Source: Aquarana catesbeiana (lineage: Eukaryota > Chordata > Amphibia > Anura > Ranidae). Taken from it: a DNA stretch of 64,000 nucleotides. Numbering within the stretch: position 1 is the first letter of the stretch; each line of letters starts with the position of its first letter. The DNA lies in assembly GCF_042186555.1 (NCBI RefSeq), contig NC_133328.1, forward strand, positions 617,224,092-617,288,091, written 5' to 3'. A program made the translations under genes and the position numbers. The notes below the pieces were generated by a model, which saw only the letters and a list, made by a program, of their open reading frames with translations, was not told where the DNA came from and did no database searches. This document shows, piece by piece, positions 10,091 through 21,595 of this stretch.

Positions 10091-10452
10091 TTACCATCAT
10101 CTAGGCTTATCTGCACACACCAGCCTCCCATCATCTAGGTTTATCTACATACACCAACCTACCAACATTTAAGGTCATCTACATACACCAACCTACCAAC
10201 ATCTAGGCTTATCTACATATGCCAGCCTCCCATCAACTAAACTTATCTACATAAACCAACCTACCATCATCTAGAGTCATTTGCATACACCAACCTGCCA
10301 TCATCTAGACTTATCTACTACACCAGCCTACCATCATCTAAGCTTATCTACATATACAAACCTACCATCATCTAGGCTTATCTACATACACCAGCCTCCC
10401 ATCATCTAGGCTTATCTACATAAACCAATCTACCATAATCTAGTGTCATCGA

Positions 10453-11340
10453 CATGTAGCGCTACCCCCAAAGGAGCTGCTTGCCATCTCTGTTCTGCGC
10501 CTCAACTTCAAGAACAACCTTAGCCTCTCTGGCACACCTGGTTGAGGGAAAATTACTGCATCAATTTATAGGAACACAAGTGTGAATACCTTTAACTCAA
10601 CTGCAAATTTGTATCAGGAAATATACACAAGACCGATTAGTGTTAAATAAACTCAATGTATTGGTACAGGTTAGAGTAAATGGTAGTTTGAGCATAAATT
10701 AACTCACAGAAGATTGTTTAGTAGACTGTGTCTGAATCTATGTGATCTCTAGGCCAAAGTGACTTAGGTTAGGGTTCTTTACTACCAGACTGGAATCAAC
10801 TCATAAATCAGCAAGATCAGCAATAAGCAGTACATATAAACATTAACTGCAATGTAAATAAAAATACTATAACTAATCTAAAGCGCACTCTAGGAGAATG
10901 GCTAGGATACGGTGCAATGTCCCCTGAGAAGTACCTCTTAGCATAAGCAATAGGTGAAGATCTCTGTGTAGCAGCTGTAAAGGGACAGTCTTTAGTCCTA
11001 ACTCTTCAGCCAGCTAGCAATGGGGCCCAGTTGTACCGTTCATCCCAGTCAAGCCTGCAGGCAGCAATAAGGCTACCCTATGGCTATATGGTCTGTTCCT
11101 AAAGGGCTCAGTCTCTCTCTCTAGCAGCAGATAGTAAATACTCACAGCAGCAGCCCACTAGTCCCAGCGATACTGCAGCCCACCATCCGGTTACCATGCG
11201 GTTACACATCCCTTATGTGAATGCGCCATAATGGTTGCACTTGGGGAGGGTGTAGCCACCTGTAAGGCAGACTGAAGTTCTGCTTTAGGGAGTGGTAAGC
11301 TACAATGCATTATATGTTTGCTTTTGGGTTTAATACAGCT
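10453..11340. other. unclassified, possibly LTR- or TE-derived
   Basis: The stretch begins TGTAGCGCTACCCCC and has GGGGAGGGTGTAGCC near 11245-11259. This terminal-looking pair resembles that of 15458-16829. No coding frame with motifs was seen. The assignment is weak. Confidence 0.25.
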
Positions 11341-11800
11341 TTAAAGGGGTTGTAAAGGTTTGTGTTTTTTCACCTTAAAGTGAAAAAACACCTGGCAGTC
11401 ACCGGCCCCCTAGCCCCCCGTTTTACTTACCTGAACCCCTTCAGTCAGTCAGCGGGGACGCGCTGTCTTTCTCTCCACGGGCTCCCGGCTCTTGATTGGA
11501 TAGATTGATAGCAGCACAGCCATTGGCTCCCGCTGCTATCAATCAAATCCAATGATGCAGGGGGCGAGGCCCAGTCCTGCATTCGGCCTCTATGGACTCG
11601 GGAGCGCGCCCGCAAGGTAATCCCCCAGAAGAGCGATTCTCCGAGGGGGTTATCTGATGCGGGAGGAACCGCAAGAGCTGCCAAAGGACCCCAGAAGACG
11701 AGGTTCAGGGTCACTCTGTGCAAAATGAGCTGCACAGTGGAGGCAAGTATGATATGTTTGTTATTTAGGAAAAAAAAAATTACCCTTACAATCACTTTAA
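11341..11800. mobile_element. TTAA-flanked non-autonomous element, copy M2
   Basis: TTAA AGGGGTTGTAAAGG at the left and ACAATCACT TTAA at the right, both at TTAA. The interior includes a GC-rich TGATTGGATAGATTGATAGC / GCTATCAATCAAATCCAATG inverted pair (about 11492-11556) and an AT-rich tail. The 136-residue reverse frame over this region has no recognisable domain. Confidence 0.6.
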
Positions 11801-12540
11801 GCATTAGTGTCAGATAACAAGAGAGGTAAATACGTATTAGGGTCCGGTTAATCATTAGTTAACCAGTTCTTTGGGAACACAGTACATTGTAAAGAAGTGT
11901 GCCAAGAACTAACATTCCATTATTTTTCATAGGTCCCCCTCAGTTTGTGAAATAAAGGAATGGAGATGCTATTTATGACTCTACAATCAAGAAAAAGAAT
12001 ATACATTTTATTTTTTTTTTATCCTAAAATCTGAGAGTGGTATGTGCTTTGTGCTTAATTCCCTATCCTCAAGTTCATTGGTCTTCAATGTATATTTAAA
12101 TAGAGGTCGTAAAGAGCTGGCACCATGGAACACCAAGGTGACGGAATCCAAGTTGGAGACACCATGCATAAGGTTGCATTAATTTCTAAAACCGTACAGC
12201 TGCTACAAAACCACAACCCAACCACACCAGCAGAAAGTGGCAATCAATCTGCTACTAATGAAGCTGGTTAATGTCCAAAAATGAGAGGGATCAATTGCAA
12301 GATCTTATGACTATGGAAGGGAAAAAAAAAAAACTTAGCTGAAAAAAGCTGATGAGAAAAAAAAATGTTTTTAAACGTTGTGAGTATTCCCGATAATAGA
12401 TGACCTAAAACTCTGAATACCTGTTTAACTCTTTGTTTATACACAGCCATATCGATATCGATATCTTCTGAAAAGAACAAATAATTATAATTTGTTTTAC
12501 CATATTTCATCTGTTCACTACAAATCATGTTTACTTGATT
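11801..12540. other. no recognisable gene
   Basis: Unique-looking sequence with short frames. The only small oddity is ATATCGATATCGATATC at about 12449-12465. Confidence 0.4.
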
Positions 12541-12672
12541 TATTATTATTATTTTTTTGTTTGCTGTTTATTTGCATAATTGGTACTTTTATATACCCAT
12601 TAATCTTTGTATTTCATCTTTTCTTTATCTATACAATAAACTTTATTGTGAAAAAATAAATAAATAAATAAA
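12541..12672 (+). repeat. retroposon (LINE-type) 3' tail with (AAAT)n
   Basis: ACAATAAACTTTATTGTG followed by A6 and several TAAA repeats (12632-12671) looks like a poly(A)-signal-bearing 3' end with an A-rich tail. No coding part is present. Confidence 0.5.
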
Positions 12673-12752
12673 TATGATATACTTTTCAAATGAAGAGTTC
12701 TGTGAATTGCTACTTACCATCATTGGCAAATGAAATACTAAAAGGTGAGCAG

Positions 12753-13552
12753 TTAAAGTGGTTGTACACCCTGTACAACCACTTTTACCTACAGGTAAGC
12801 CTAGATTAATGGCGCGTACACACGAGCGGACTTTACGGCAGACTTTGCCCGGCGGATGGGATTTCGTCGGACAATTCGATCGTGTGTGGGCTCCAGAGGA
12901 CTTTGTTTTCTCAAAAGTTGGACGGACTTAGATTTGAAACATGTTTTAAATCTATCCGTCGAACTCGAGTCCGGTCGAAAAGTCCGCTCGTCTGTATGCT
13001 AGTTCGACGGACAAAAAGCCACGCTAGGGCAGCTATTGGCTATTGGCTATGAACTTCCTTGTTTTAGTCCGGTCGTACGTCATCACGTACGAATTCGACG
13101 GACTTTGGTGGATTGTGTGTAGGCAAGTCCGTTCATTCAGAAAGTCCGTCGTAAAGTCCGAAGGGCAAAGTCTGCCGTAAAGTCTGCTCGTGTGTACGCG
13201 GCATAAGGCTTACCTGTAGGTGCTTGAAATAGCTCCTAAACCTCCACGGTTTAGGAGATATTTACTAAAAAAGCCGGCGCATCGTGCCGTTTCTAAAAGG
13301 GGTCATGCCGTGACTGGCGGCTCCCGCGCGCACGTGCAGGAGTGACGTCACGTGACTCCGGCCGGGGTTTGCGGCCCCGGAAGGAAGAGGGGCAAAGACA
13401 GACGCTCCCTTCTAGTGGGGACAACGGAGACATCGCGGGCTTCGGTTTCAGGTAAGTGACACATAATTGACTACTATGCGTTATGCTTTACCTTTGCAGG
13501 GAAATAAAGAGGAAGTAAAACCTTAACCCACCAGGGTTTACTTCCTCTTTAA
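12753..13552. mobile_element. TTAA-flanked element, copy M3, with nested MITE
   Basis: TTAA AGTGGTTGTACACCC at the left and TTTACTTCCTCT TTAA at the right. It contains a hairpin GTGGTTGTACA / TGTACAACCAC (about 12759-12783) and an inverted pair ACCTACAGGTAAGCC / GGCTTACCTGTAGGT whose spacer was the site for the Harbinger-type MITE at 12810-13203. Without the insertion the element is about 400 bp. Confidence 0.65.
12810..13203. mobile_element. PIF/Harbinger-type MITE, 394 bp (copy e)
   Basis: Termini TGGCGCGTACACACGAGCGG / TGTACGCGGCA are flanked by TAA on both sides (12807-12809 and 13204-13206). It is close to copy d in length and sequence, with the GTCGTACGTCATCACGTACG core. It is nested in M3. 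Confidence 0.85.
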
Positions 13553-13726
13553 AGCACATTATAAAATCTATTTAAAGTTATGCTGCCAGGGAAAACATAT
13601 GGAAGCTGCCATTGCTGACTGGTTGCAAGACTCACAGCTGTCATCCTAATCCTAATCCTTCAGCCAATGAAGTTTGAAAAGTATGTACTTCTCTCTTGCT
13701 TGTTCTAGGTCAGTGACGCTATAGAC

Positions 13727-14087
13727 CAGGCATTCTCAACCAGGGTTCTGTGGAAAACTAGGCTTCCTCCAGAGGCGGAAAGGGGTTCCTTAAACTGTGG
13801 CTAATTGATTCCCTATTTGATGGTACATGCATAGTTCCAGGACCAACAAAACTTGGCAGAGCCAGCGGTTTGACATCAGAGGTCATTTTAGCTGCCTGTA
13901 AGGGTGGCATACCGACCACTGATGTAACACAGACATTCCCGTTCTTATGTTCTTATTATTATTATTCCTCCAGTGTAAGAAGTACTCTTCCCATTGACTC
14001 CCAATGGATTGGTTTTAGCAGGGGTTTCCCTCAGACCTCAAAATTATTTCAAGAGTTCCTTTGGGGTACAAAGGTTGAGATTGGCTG
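13727..14087 (+). mobile_element. hAT non-autonomous element (CAGG..TTCTCAACC family)
   Basis: Starts CAGGCATTCTCAACCAGGGT, ends AAAGGTTGAGATTGGCTG. The flanks CTATAGAC and CCATAGAT match at 6 of 8 and have TA in the centre. Related to the copies at 37770, 59715 and 59997. Confidence 0.75.
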
Positions 14088-15457
14088 CCATAGATTATGG
14101 TCCTGTATCCTTGTACCTTCCAAAGGTAGATCTCATATATCCATCCTCACAGTTTCACCCCATGTATGCTCACAGACAAAGGCACCACATGTACCAATAA
14201 ATCCTTCCTACCCGCAATCTGTATGTAAATGTTTTACGACAGGATGCCCAATGCTGACGATACATTAATAGATGACATCCATTTTCCAGCTACTAACTGA
14301 ACCTTTGAATGGTTGTCAGCTGTCACTACCAGCTATGATCCCCTCTAATGATCAGAGATGAGAGTGGTGTCTAAACATGTAATCCACTTGTCAGCTAATA
14401 TACAGTAATCACATGCAAGCTGAAGGCTTCATTCAGAAAAAAAAAATGGTTTAAGCTTGCAGAGTGTACTGCAGCATGGCAGTATGCTTCTGCTTAATAC
14501 TGTAATTGTCTAATATAATTATAGCGTTAAATTGCTTCTCCAGGAAAAATAATTAATTCTTCTGTAAATTTTTTTTTTTATACAATTAATACAATGTTAA
14601 TATGTTCATGCTTTTGTTTCTTTGCTATAATAAATCAATTTACCTATTGACCCTACCAGTTTCCTGCTAGCCAATCAGTGTCTGGTTGGCAGTCCCTATG
14701 CAAGAGAAGGAAAAAAGCCTTGTTCCCCATCAAAGATAAGCTCAGGCATGTTCAAAACCTAGTCCAAAACACACCTGAGTGATCCCACCAAGAAACGGTC
14801 ACCTGTACTTTGTTGCTTATAAGTGGCCAAGGCTTTCCTTGCCCGAAAGGCATGTGTATACAAAGGGTATATACAGTATGCGTGAGGCTGTGGGGGGTGG
14901 GGAATGCCTTGGCTGCTTATGATTGGCCCAGTGCCAAGGACAGCTTCTTGGTGGGATATCTTAGGTGGGTTTGGACTAGGTTATTTATTGGGCATTTCAT
15001 ACCATTGTGTTGCAGAGGTGTGCGCTGCACAAAGTACTGCATGCACTACTTAACTCAAACTCAAACATGTGACATTTCAGGAGAGTCGTAACCTAAAAAA
15101 GTAAAAAAATAAAGTTAAACATGCCATGTTCTGGGATCAGCACATCTATACTGTTTTCTACCCAGCGCACACCAGCGTCCATTGGAATTAGAATGACTGT
15201 TGGTGTGAACGACCCCTAACCTCCAGTTCCACTGACTAGGGATGAGCTTGGGCTCAGTCTGGACCGGTTTTTGACCAAATATGGAAGGAGCCATCGGTGC
15301 AGGCCCAATCAGTTGCAGTCGAGGCATTTCCCCGTTCAGCAACTGCATTAGAGCTCATCCAAACCATTGACATCTCTAAACTTCTGGAGTCACCATCGCT
15401 TTCCCTTTTGGTGATAATGCTCACCTGGACAAAATAAGGCCAATCTACCATATGGGT
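14088..15457. other. no recognisable gene
   Basis: Unique-looking sequence. Frames are under 100 residues and lack motifs. A T tract lies at 14571-14579. Confidence 0.4.
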
Positions 15458-16829
15458 ATAGCGCCACCCTTGCAGGGGCCGCTGATTTGTACTGGTTCTC
15501 CCCCAAAAAGCACAGAGGTTACCAGCCACCCAAGCAACAGTCCATTCACTCTGGCTCCAATAAACAGTCTAGGGGTTGTCTTTTTTTGTTGCTTGTACAA
15601 TTTGTAACAGGAGAGAGGTTGGGGGGCATGGGATACTGCAAAAATGCCCAGCAGTAGATAATGAACCGAGGACAGTCTCTCTAGCAGTAGCAGTAGTGGC
15701 TAACAGTGAACAGTCCAAGGCCCCACATCTGAACACCATGTGGGCAAGCCTTTGGGCATCTGGTTACCCTGCACCAGTTTGCAACTATCGTTGCCCAGTG
15801 CAGCATCCAGCACAGTCTCAGGGATCAACTTAAGGTCATAACTCACAGTGCCTCCTCCCAGTTTCCTCCGAACACAACCCAGTGAGTGAGATGGCACCTC
15901 TCTGGATCCCTTGTGGTGTGGTTTGATCAGCGTGGTGGGTGTGGTCAGCTCTGAGAAGAGTTCATTTGAGCCTTGGATCCTGGCACTTCTAAGGCCTCCT
16001 AGAGCAGCTGTTTAGTCCATGGGCTGACTGGCAGCACAGGCCTTTGCACCTCTGGAGCCCTCCTGGGGTGAAGAAACCCTGCTCTCCAGTGTCATAGACC
16101 AGTGTTTATCAACCTTTTTTCAGTCAAGGCACCCTTTAAAATTATGAACAATCTTGAGACACTCCATTCTAAAATTTAAAAAACGAAACTAATAGTTGTA
16201 CACAACACAACAAGTTAGAGGTGATTTATTATTTCAAAGCAAATACACCTTTGTACACTGGTACTGACTAGTATTCCAATGTTTCTCTTCTGCCTCAGTT
16301 TCTCTCCCTCACTCGCTAATGTAACCCCAGTCATGACAGAGTGGGGCAGGGGAGGGGCAAACAAGGATGCCGTGCAGGTGGGTGTCCGACCTGCTCCTGA
16401 TCAACTGATGACATCATTGGTTGTTAGGACACCGGCGGCTACAAGGTTGTAATGGTGCGCAATGAAAACGTGTGGCTTTGTGTACCTAAAAGGCAGGCTT
16501 GATCCACTGCATTTTGCCAGAGCACCACTAAAGACACCTGAAAGCACCCTGGTTGAAAAAAGCTGTCTTAGACTATTTATCCACAGTCCAGCCCCCTACT
16601 GGACACTTCCCCACCAAGGATAGGCTGGAACCTCATAAAAATTCAGGCTGGTCGATTTGAATCTCCCGCCCTAAGCTCTGGAAGCTTCTTCCTGTGGCAG
16701 GGGAAAGCAATCAAACTCCCAGCCTGTGACAACCTGAACAGGCCAGACTAAACAATTACTGCTCCTTTGATTACAGAAGTAGATAAAGCTAAATTTCCTA
16801 AGTATCCTATGTTAGGAGGGTGCTACATG
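15458..16829. repeat. possible large element with inverted termini
   Basis: The left edge TATAGCGCCACCC and the right edge GGAGGGTGCTACA are imperfect inverted ends about 1.37 kb apart. They enclose a hAT element at 16100-16565. The interior is not obviously coding. It could be an LTR with diverged ends (TGTAGC on the minus strand) or a chance pairing. Confidence 0.3.
16100..16565 (-). mobile_element. hAT non-autonomous element, 466 bp
   Basis: The reverse-orientation relative of 8892-9476: CAGTGTTTATCAACC at the left, GGTTGAAAAAAGCTG at the right. Flanks TCATAGAC and TCTTAGAC match at 7 of 8 with a central TA. Shared internal words include CAACTGATGACATCATTGGTTGT against CAACCAATAACATCATCAG in the other copy. 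Confidence 0.85.
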
Positions 16830-17500
16830 AGGAAAACGGACTGCAAACCTAAAAGGGGTTCTAACTTTTTTCTACTCTATTCAAGTCTTAAAAAAAAAGT
16901 TTTGGCTTTACGTAAACTTTAATAACTTATACAATCCAAGCTGGCACTTTTGAATCATCTAAAACAACATACATAATCTGGGACTCCCCGTTAATTTACT
17001 TTTTGATTGTATTGTGTGTTGTCTGTTGTTTAGACAGCAGTTTTATGTGTTGGTAAACTAAATGTTCCTGGCTGAGAAATCCCTCAGCACATTATCACTT
17101 TTCAGACGCTGAGTGACAATGATAAATTGATACAGTGATAAGTCAGATATTTTATAAACAGCTAATGGATTATTGATTCCAGTTAGAGGCAGGGCTGCCA
17201 AAGAATCCATTTTGTTCAAGTGAAAAGCCTACATCTTGTAAAACTTTACAAGCTGTCTGAAAACTCTCCATACTGGGACTGCATTTTCATTTTAGAACGA
17301 CCCCTTTCCATACACACACGGGTGAGGAACTGCATGCACTTGCTGGAAAGTGACCATAATTTTTGGCGGTGACATTTCAGTATACAATTAAAAAAAAAAT
17401 CAAGCTCCCATTACCTGGCTTTATGTAATCAGAATAATGGAATTTTTTGGGATCTCCTGGATCAATACTGAGCACCTTTCCAAGTTTGATCTCCCACCAA
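16830..17500. other. no recognisable gene
   Basis: AT-rich, unique-looking sequence. Confidence 0.4.
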
Positions 17501-18110
17501 GTTTTTTTTCCCCAATTCTTTATTTTTATATTTATTTTCAATGAACAAAGTACAGAGGGTGTACATGAAGAAGACCCAATCTGGGTCACTATGATACAAC
17601 TCAATGAACAAGACCCAACAACAAAAACAGCAGGCCGTTAGATGGAAATATGGGTACATAAGCATTCACTGGTCCCAATATGACCAAACATGATGTCCAA
17701 CACATTCCTAAACTACTGCGTACACCATGTCAAGCAATACCCTTGCCACTAATAAAAATGCAATAAAACTGGATCAAACAACCAAAAAGAGTGGGGGATA
17801 TACATATAAAAAAAAGGGGTGGGGGCGAGGGTCCCACAGAGATTTGGAATACACAAAGTCATGCCAACAAAAACATTTCTTTAGGAATTTCTCCCTAAAT
17901 GCCCTTCTCTGTCGCCATCTCAGTGATCTCCACAATTTTTACCAGACATTGACCAAAGGAGGTTGGTGCTGTTCCCAAACAATGGAAATACAGCTTTTAG
18001 CAGCACTCACTAGAAGTAGGATGATAGAATGTCTATAGGTCCTTCACTACAAGTTTTTTTCTGCAATCAATTGTCTCCTGTCTAAATTGGCCCCAATACC
18101 ACTAGGGTGG
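17501..18110 (-). repeat. LINE-like 3' end, minus strand
   Basis: Read on the minus strand, the region ends in AAAATAAAGAATTGGGG followed by A8 (17502-17520), a poly(A)-signal and tail arrangement. Upstream on that strand lies GGAACAGCACCAACCTCC (about 17958-17975), a phrase I associate loosely with frog L1-like 3' regions. No reverse transcriptase motif is present. Confidence 0.35.
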
Positions 18111-18390
18111 TTCTTCTGAAATCTTTAAAACTACCTGGGCATCTTGGCTACAATATAACTCCACTATGCAATATATAAGAACCATAACAAGAATCAGAGA
18201 CCACCCTAATGGTCATAAGCCTTTGAGACCTCTCAAGTTTGCATTTCCTCTCCTCTTTCGCTTCCCTTCCCATCTCCCTATCCTTCTACTCCCTCCTCTT
18301 TCCTTCCCTATCCCACTTACATCCCCTTTCCACCCAGTTCCCCTTAACCCCTTCTCATCCAGCCTCGGTTCCCCGTTTAATAATGCCAGT

Positions 18391-18712
18391 ATACCTGGGG
18401 GGCAGAAAGGATCGGCGATCATGTGACTGCTGTGATTGGCTGTCACAGTGGTCACATGATTAGGAGCTGTCCTGTCCGCGTCTATTAACAAAGAGTGGGC
18501 CACAGAGTGGGCAGCTCGGCCCTGCCCTCTGCTCCCTTGACACAGCAATTGATTGACAGCAGCTGGAGCCAATGGCTCCCACTTCTAACAATCTGCCCAA
18601 TGAGGAAGGGACTTCTGCACGTCGCTGGATCGGATCGGGTTAAGGTAAGAAAGAGGGTGACGGGGCTGGAGGGGGATCCTTAAAAAAACCTTAAGGCTTT
18701 AGAACCACTTTA
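18391..18712. mobile_element. partial TTAA-flanked element (right end)
   Basis: Ends GAACCACT TTAA (18709-18712), the mirror of the TTAAAGTGG starts elsewhere. A GC-rich interior with TCACAGTGGTCACATGAT precedes it, after a C/T-rich stretch at 18240-18360. The left end is not found. Confidence 0.4.
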
Positions 18713-18769
18713 AAGACCTCAATGTGCAAAAATATATAAGTATTACATTTTAAAAAAGTGGCCCTAGTA

Positions 18770-18893
18770 TGTGTATGTATGCAGGGACCTAGATTGTAAG
18801 CTAATTGAGCACGCGATGTGAATGTACAATATATGTAAAGAGCTGTGTAAATTGTTGGAGTTATATAAATGCCTGTAATAAATAAATTAACTA
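18770..18893 (+). repeat. LINE 3' tail-like repeat
   Basis: GATTGTAAGCT, TGTAAAGAGCTGTGTAAATT, GTTGGAGTTATATAAATGCC and TGTAATAAATAAATT follow the order of a common amphibian retroposon 3' tail. A reverse-orientation piece (TATATAGTGCCAACAG, TTTACGCAGCGCTTTACAA) is at 28585-28665. Confidence 0.6.
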
Positions 18894-19124
18894 AAGCCAA
18901 CAACCCACCTCTAACCCTACAATTCTTCTTAGATTTTTTTTCTCTGGTTTCTGCCCCCCCAGGTGACAAAGGGCATAATGCACTTTATCCTGCCTTCCTA
19001 GGTGATCCTGTTCCTGAGATAGAGTGGTCAGCGGTGCGTCCCCCTTCTTCCACCGCTGGTCAGCCAGGTACAGTATATACCAAGGAGACAAAAAAATCAA
19101 TTAGGCATGATTGACAACCTAAGA

Positions 19125-19352
19125 CAGTGGTTCTCAACCCTGTCCTCAAGTACCCCCAACAGGACATGTTTTGGGAATTTCTCTTAGATAAAATAGCTGT
19201 CCAAAATACCAAGCTATTGACTCCAGAGTCAATAGCTTGGTAATCTGGAGTCCCAGATTATTTATGTTGACTTAAAGCACCTGTGCAAGATAAAGGAAAA
19301 CCTGCAAACATGGCCTGTTGGGTGCACTTGAGGATAGGGTTGAGAACCACTG
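19125..19352. mobile_element. hAT MITE, 228 bp
   Basis: CAGTGGTTCTCAACC at the left and GGTTGAGAACCACTG at the right are perfect 15-bp inverted ends. The flanks ACCTAAGA / ACTTAAGG agree at 6 of 8 with a central TA. Inside is a near-perfect palindrome, ACCAAGCTATTGACTC / GAGTCAATAGCTTGGT (about 19208-19242). Confidence 0.88.
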
Positions 19353-19902
19353 ACTTAAGGCACCAGGTGCTACATTCAAGACAAGTGACATCATGATGTA
19401 TGCCAGGAACAGGTCAGCTCTAGTGCCTGTGAAAGAAAGAAAAAGAGTGCCAGAGACCAGTCGGATCATGGTAGAGTCCTGCTTGGTCTTCCCTACACAA
19501 GCGCCGTCATTCTGGGACTTGCTCTCTTGTCTTCCCCACATTAGCTCTGCAAATCTCAGTTATTCTGGAACCTGTCTCAGGAAAAAACGCACTCACAGCA
19601 CAAGGAGGCAATGGAAACACCCACAAAACATCCACCTTCCTGGGAAGAAGCAGATGAGGGCTGAAATGACGCCACCCTGATATATGACACACCGAAGCCT
19701 AGTCCAGCCCCTGACCTGGCATGGGGAACAAGGAGGATAACACCCCACAGCGAATAGACTGACTAGATGAGAAGCATACACATTGTGGTGGCAAAGCTTG
19801 CAGGGGTTCTATGAGCCAGTAGTGTTGCCACCAAAAAGAAGGACGTCAGATTGACAAGCAGGATCTACAATAAGGCCTCGTCATGGGCCAGAATTTGGTG
19901 CA
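19353..19902. other. no recognisable gene
   Basis: Short frames only; no repeat partner seen. Confidence 0.4.
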
Positions 19903-20200
19903 ATTCTTCAATATGCGTAAGGTTTACCACACTCCAATAGATAGTCCAATGAAATGTAATAAAGATAATCCATAATACAAAACCTCACTTCTTTAAACAG
20001 GCAGGGAACACAGATGTTAATGCGTTTCAGGCAATATGCGCCTAATCATAACCATATGATATTGTGTGAAACACGTTACCATCTGTGCTCCTTATCTGTT
20101 TCGAGCTGTGATTTTTTGTATTATGGATTTTCTTTAATACATTTGTTTGGACTTTCCATCTATTGGAGTGCAGTCAACCTCCTTACACGTATTGAAGAAT
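19903..20200. mobile_element. palindromic Penelope-like relic with degenerate hammerhead-like cores
   Basis: The two halves are inverted copies about a centre near 20051. ATTCTTCAATA at 19903 mirrors TATTGAAGAAT at 20190, CACTCCAATAGAT mirrors ATCTATTGGAGTG, and ATCCATAATACAAAA mirrors TTTTGTATTATGGAT. Near the centre each half has GAAAC followed by a short GC/AC-NU stretch. On the minus strand AUGAUUA, an AGGC/GCCU stem, GAAAC and a GUU/AAC outer pairing resemble a decayed hammerhead ribozyme. Intact copies of this architecture lie at 40917 and 42012. No reverse transcriptase is present. Confidence 0.5.
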
Positions 20201-21595
20201 CTACGGCTGCGAACCGGACCTGCACCTTATGGCGTGGATAGGGGGGCTAATACACAAGGTGGGCTGACCTTGAGCGGCCTTTGCATATCATTTAACGTTT
20301 TGGTGCGATTCTGCCCATTAAAAAAACAGTGGCAAAATGCGCGATGTGCATTTGAGCGCCATTCATTCCTAATGGCAACCCAAACGCGGTGCAGTTTTGA
20401 TACATGAGCTTCTTTGGCACGACAAATGCACATAGGGCAGCCCATTCCAGTGACATGAGCAAACGTGTAAATGGCGCAAAAAAAGAAAAAAAAAAAATGT
20501 GTAGGGGATAACCAATCAGAATTGGTCATCCCGGCAGCGCTGCACAAAGGAAAGTGGGGATTTGAAATGCCTGGACTGCTGGACCAGCTGTGCAGGAACT
20601 GACAGCCCAGCATGCATAGAAGAAAGTACAGTGAGGACCTGGGGGGGGGGGGGGGAGTTTGGGGAATGTGTACGGCACATGTTTACGGCCCCCCAGGCCA
20701 TTTGATGTGGCCCTCGCACCACTCCTGCAGCTGCAGCACCCCCCTCGTTTCTGACCCCACCTTGTCTCAGCAGTTGGCAGCAGAGAAGAGGACAGAGCTC
20801 CTCTGCCAAATCCTGCACTTCTCTCTGAAGCTGCGGAGAGGCTCATCTCTGGCTCCCCTCCCCCCCATCTCAGTAGTCAGCAGCAGAGAGGAGGACAGAA
20901 CTCCTACAGATCCTGCACCTCCCTGTTCAGCCACAGCACCCTTGTCTCCCCTTGTGTCAGAATTCAGCAGACTCCAGCAGCTGATTCCAGCCCTCCTATG
21001 GTCCTCCTCCAGACTCTGCACTTTCAGCTTCTCAGCTCAGCTTCTTCCCGGCAGCAGCACAAGGTAAGGGGGGTGCACTGTAATGTAAAGGGAAGGTAGG
21101 GGACACTTGACATCTGATGTAAGGAGGGGGTGGGGTGCTCTGGACATCTAGTCTATGATAAAACTGTCCCTTTAAGGGCAACCATAATGCTGATGTGGCC
21201 CACGATGAATCCCAGGTGTATGGTGTTAGTTCACCTCTTTATAATCCAAAAGAAGCTCCTCCTCCTTTTTAGGCGACAAGCTTGGTGCAATTTTTAAATG
21301 CACACTTTGCCGTTAACGCCGTGCAATTCTGTTACGTGACAATCACAGCAGGAATTGCACCGTTCTTTGGGGTACTATTAAAAATAATAGCACCCAAAAG
21401 TACATCACACGTTTTGTTGCAATTTAGAATCGCGGGCAATTCTGCTAGTGAATCCAAATCACATAATGGGCTAAATAGGGGCTAAAGGTGACAACTTTAA
21501 TTCTGGAAAAAAAAGGGGAAAGAGAGATTCTAAAAGTATTAGGCAAGTTTTCCTGTTTTGTGAGTGGGGAGGGTGTTACAATAGTATAGTGAAAG
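20201..21595. other. no gene; imperfect internal duplication
   Basis: CAGCAGAGAAGAGGACAGAG (about 20770) and CAGCAGAGAGGAGGACAGAA (about 20880) start two related segments about 110 bp apart. A G15 tract lies at about 20641-20655. The 151-residue plus-strand frame over this stretch is serine/proline-rich without a domain I recognise, and I do not call it a gene. Confidence 0.4.

Larger units (their letters stand above)
8822..10452 (+). repeat. 34-bp minisatellite, interrupted by two hAT elements
   Basis: The unit is about CATCTAGGCTTATCTACATA followed by CACCAACCTACCAT (34 bp). Without the two insertions (8892-9476 and 9952-10090) about 900 bp of array remain. Variants include TATCTACAGTACAGAC. 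There are no spacers of unique sequence, so it is not CRISPR-like. Confidence 0.92.

Noticed and set aside
8822..10452. CRISPR-like array
   Set aside because: Units are contiguous 34-bp copies without unique spacers, in a vertebrate-type sequence.
20612..21067. 151-residue frame as a possible exon or gene
   Set aside because: Low-complexity Ser/Pro/Leu, spans a G15 tract and an internal duplication, no domain; overlapping reverse frames are similar in length.
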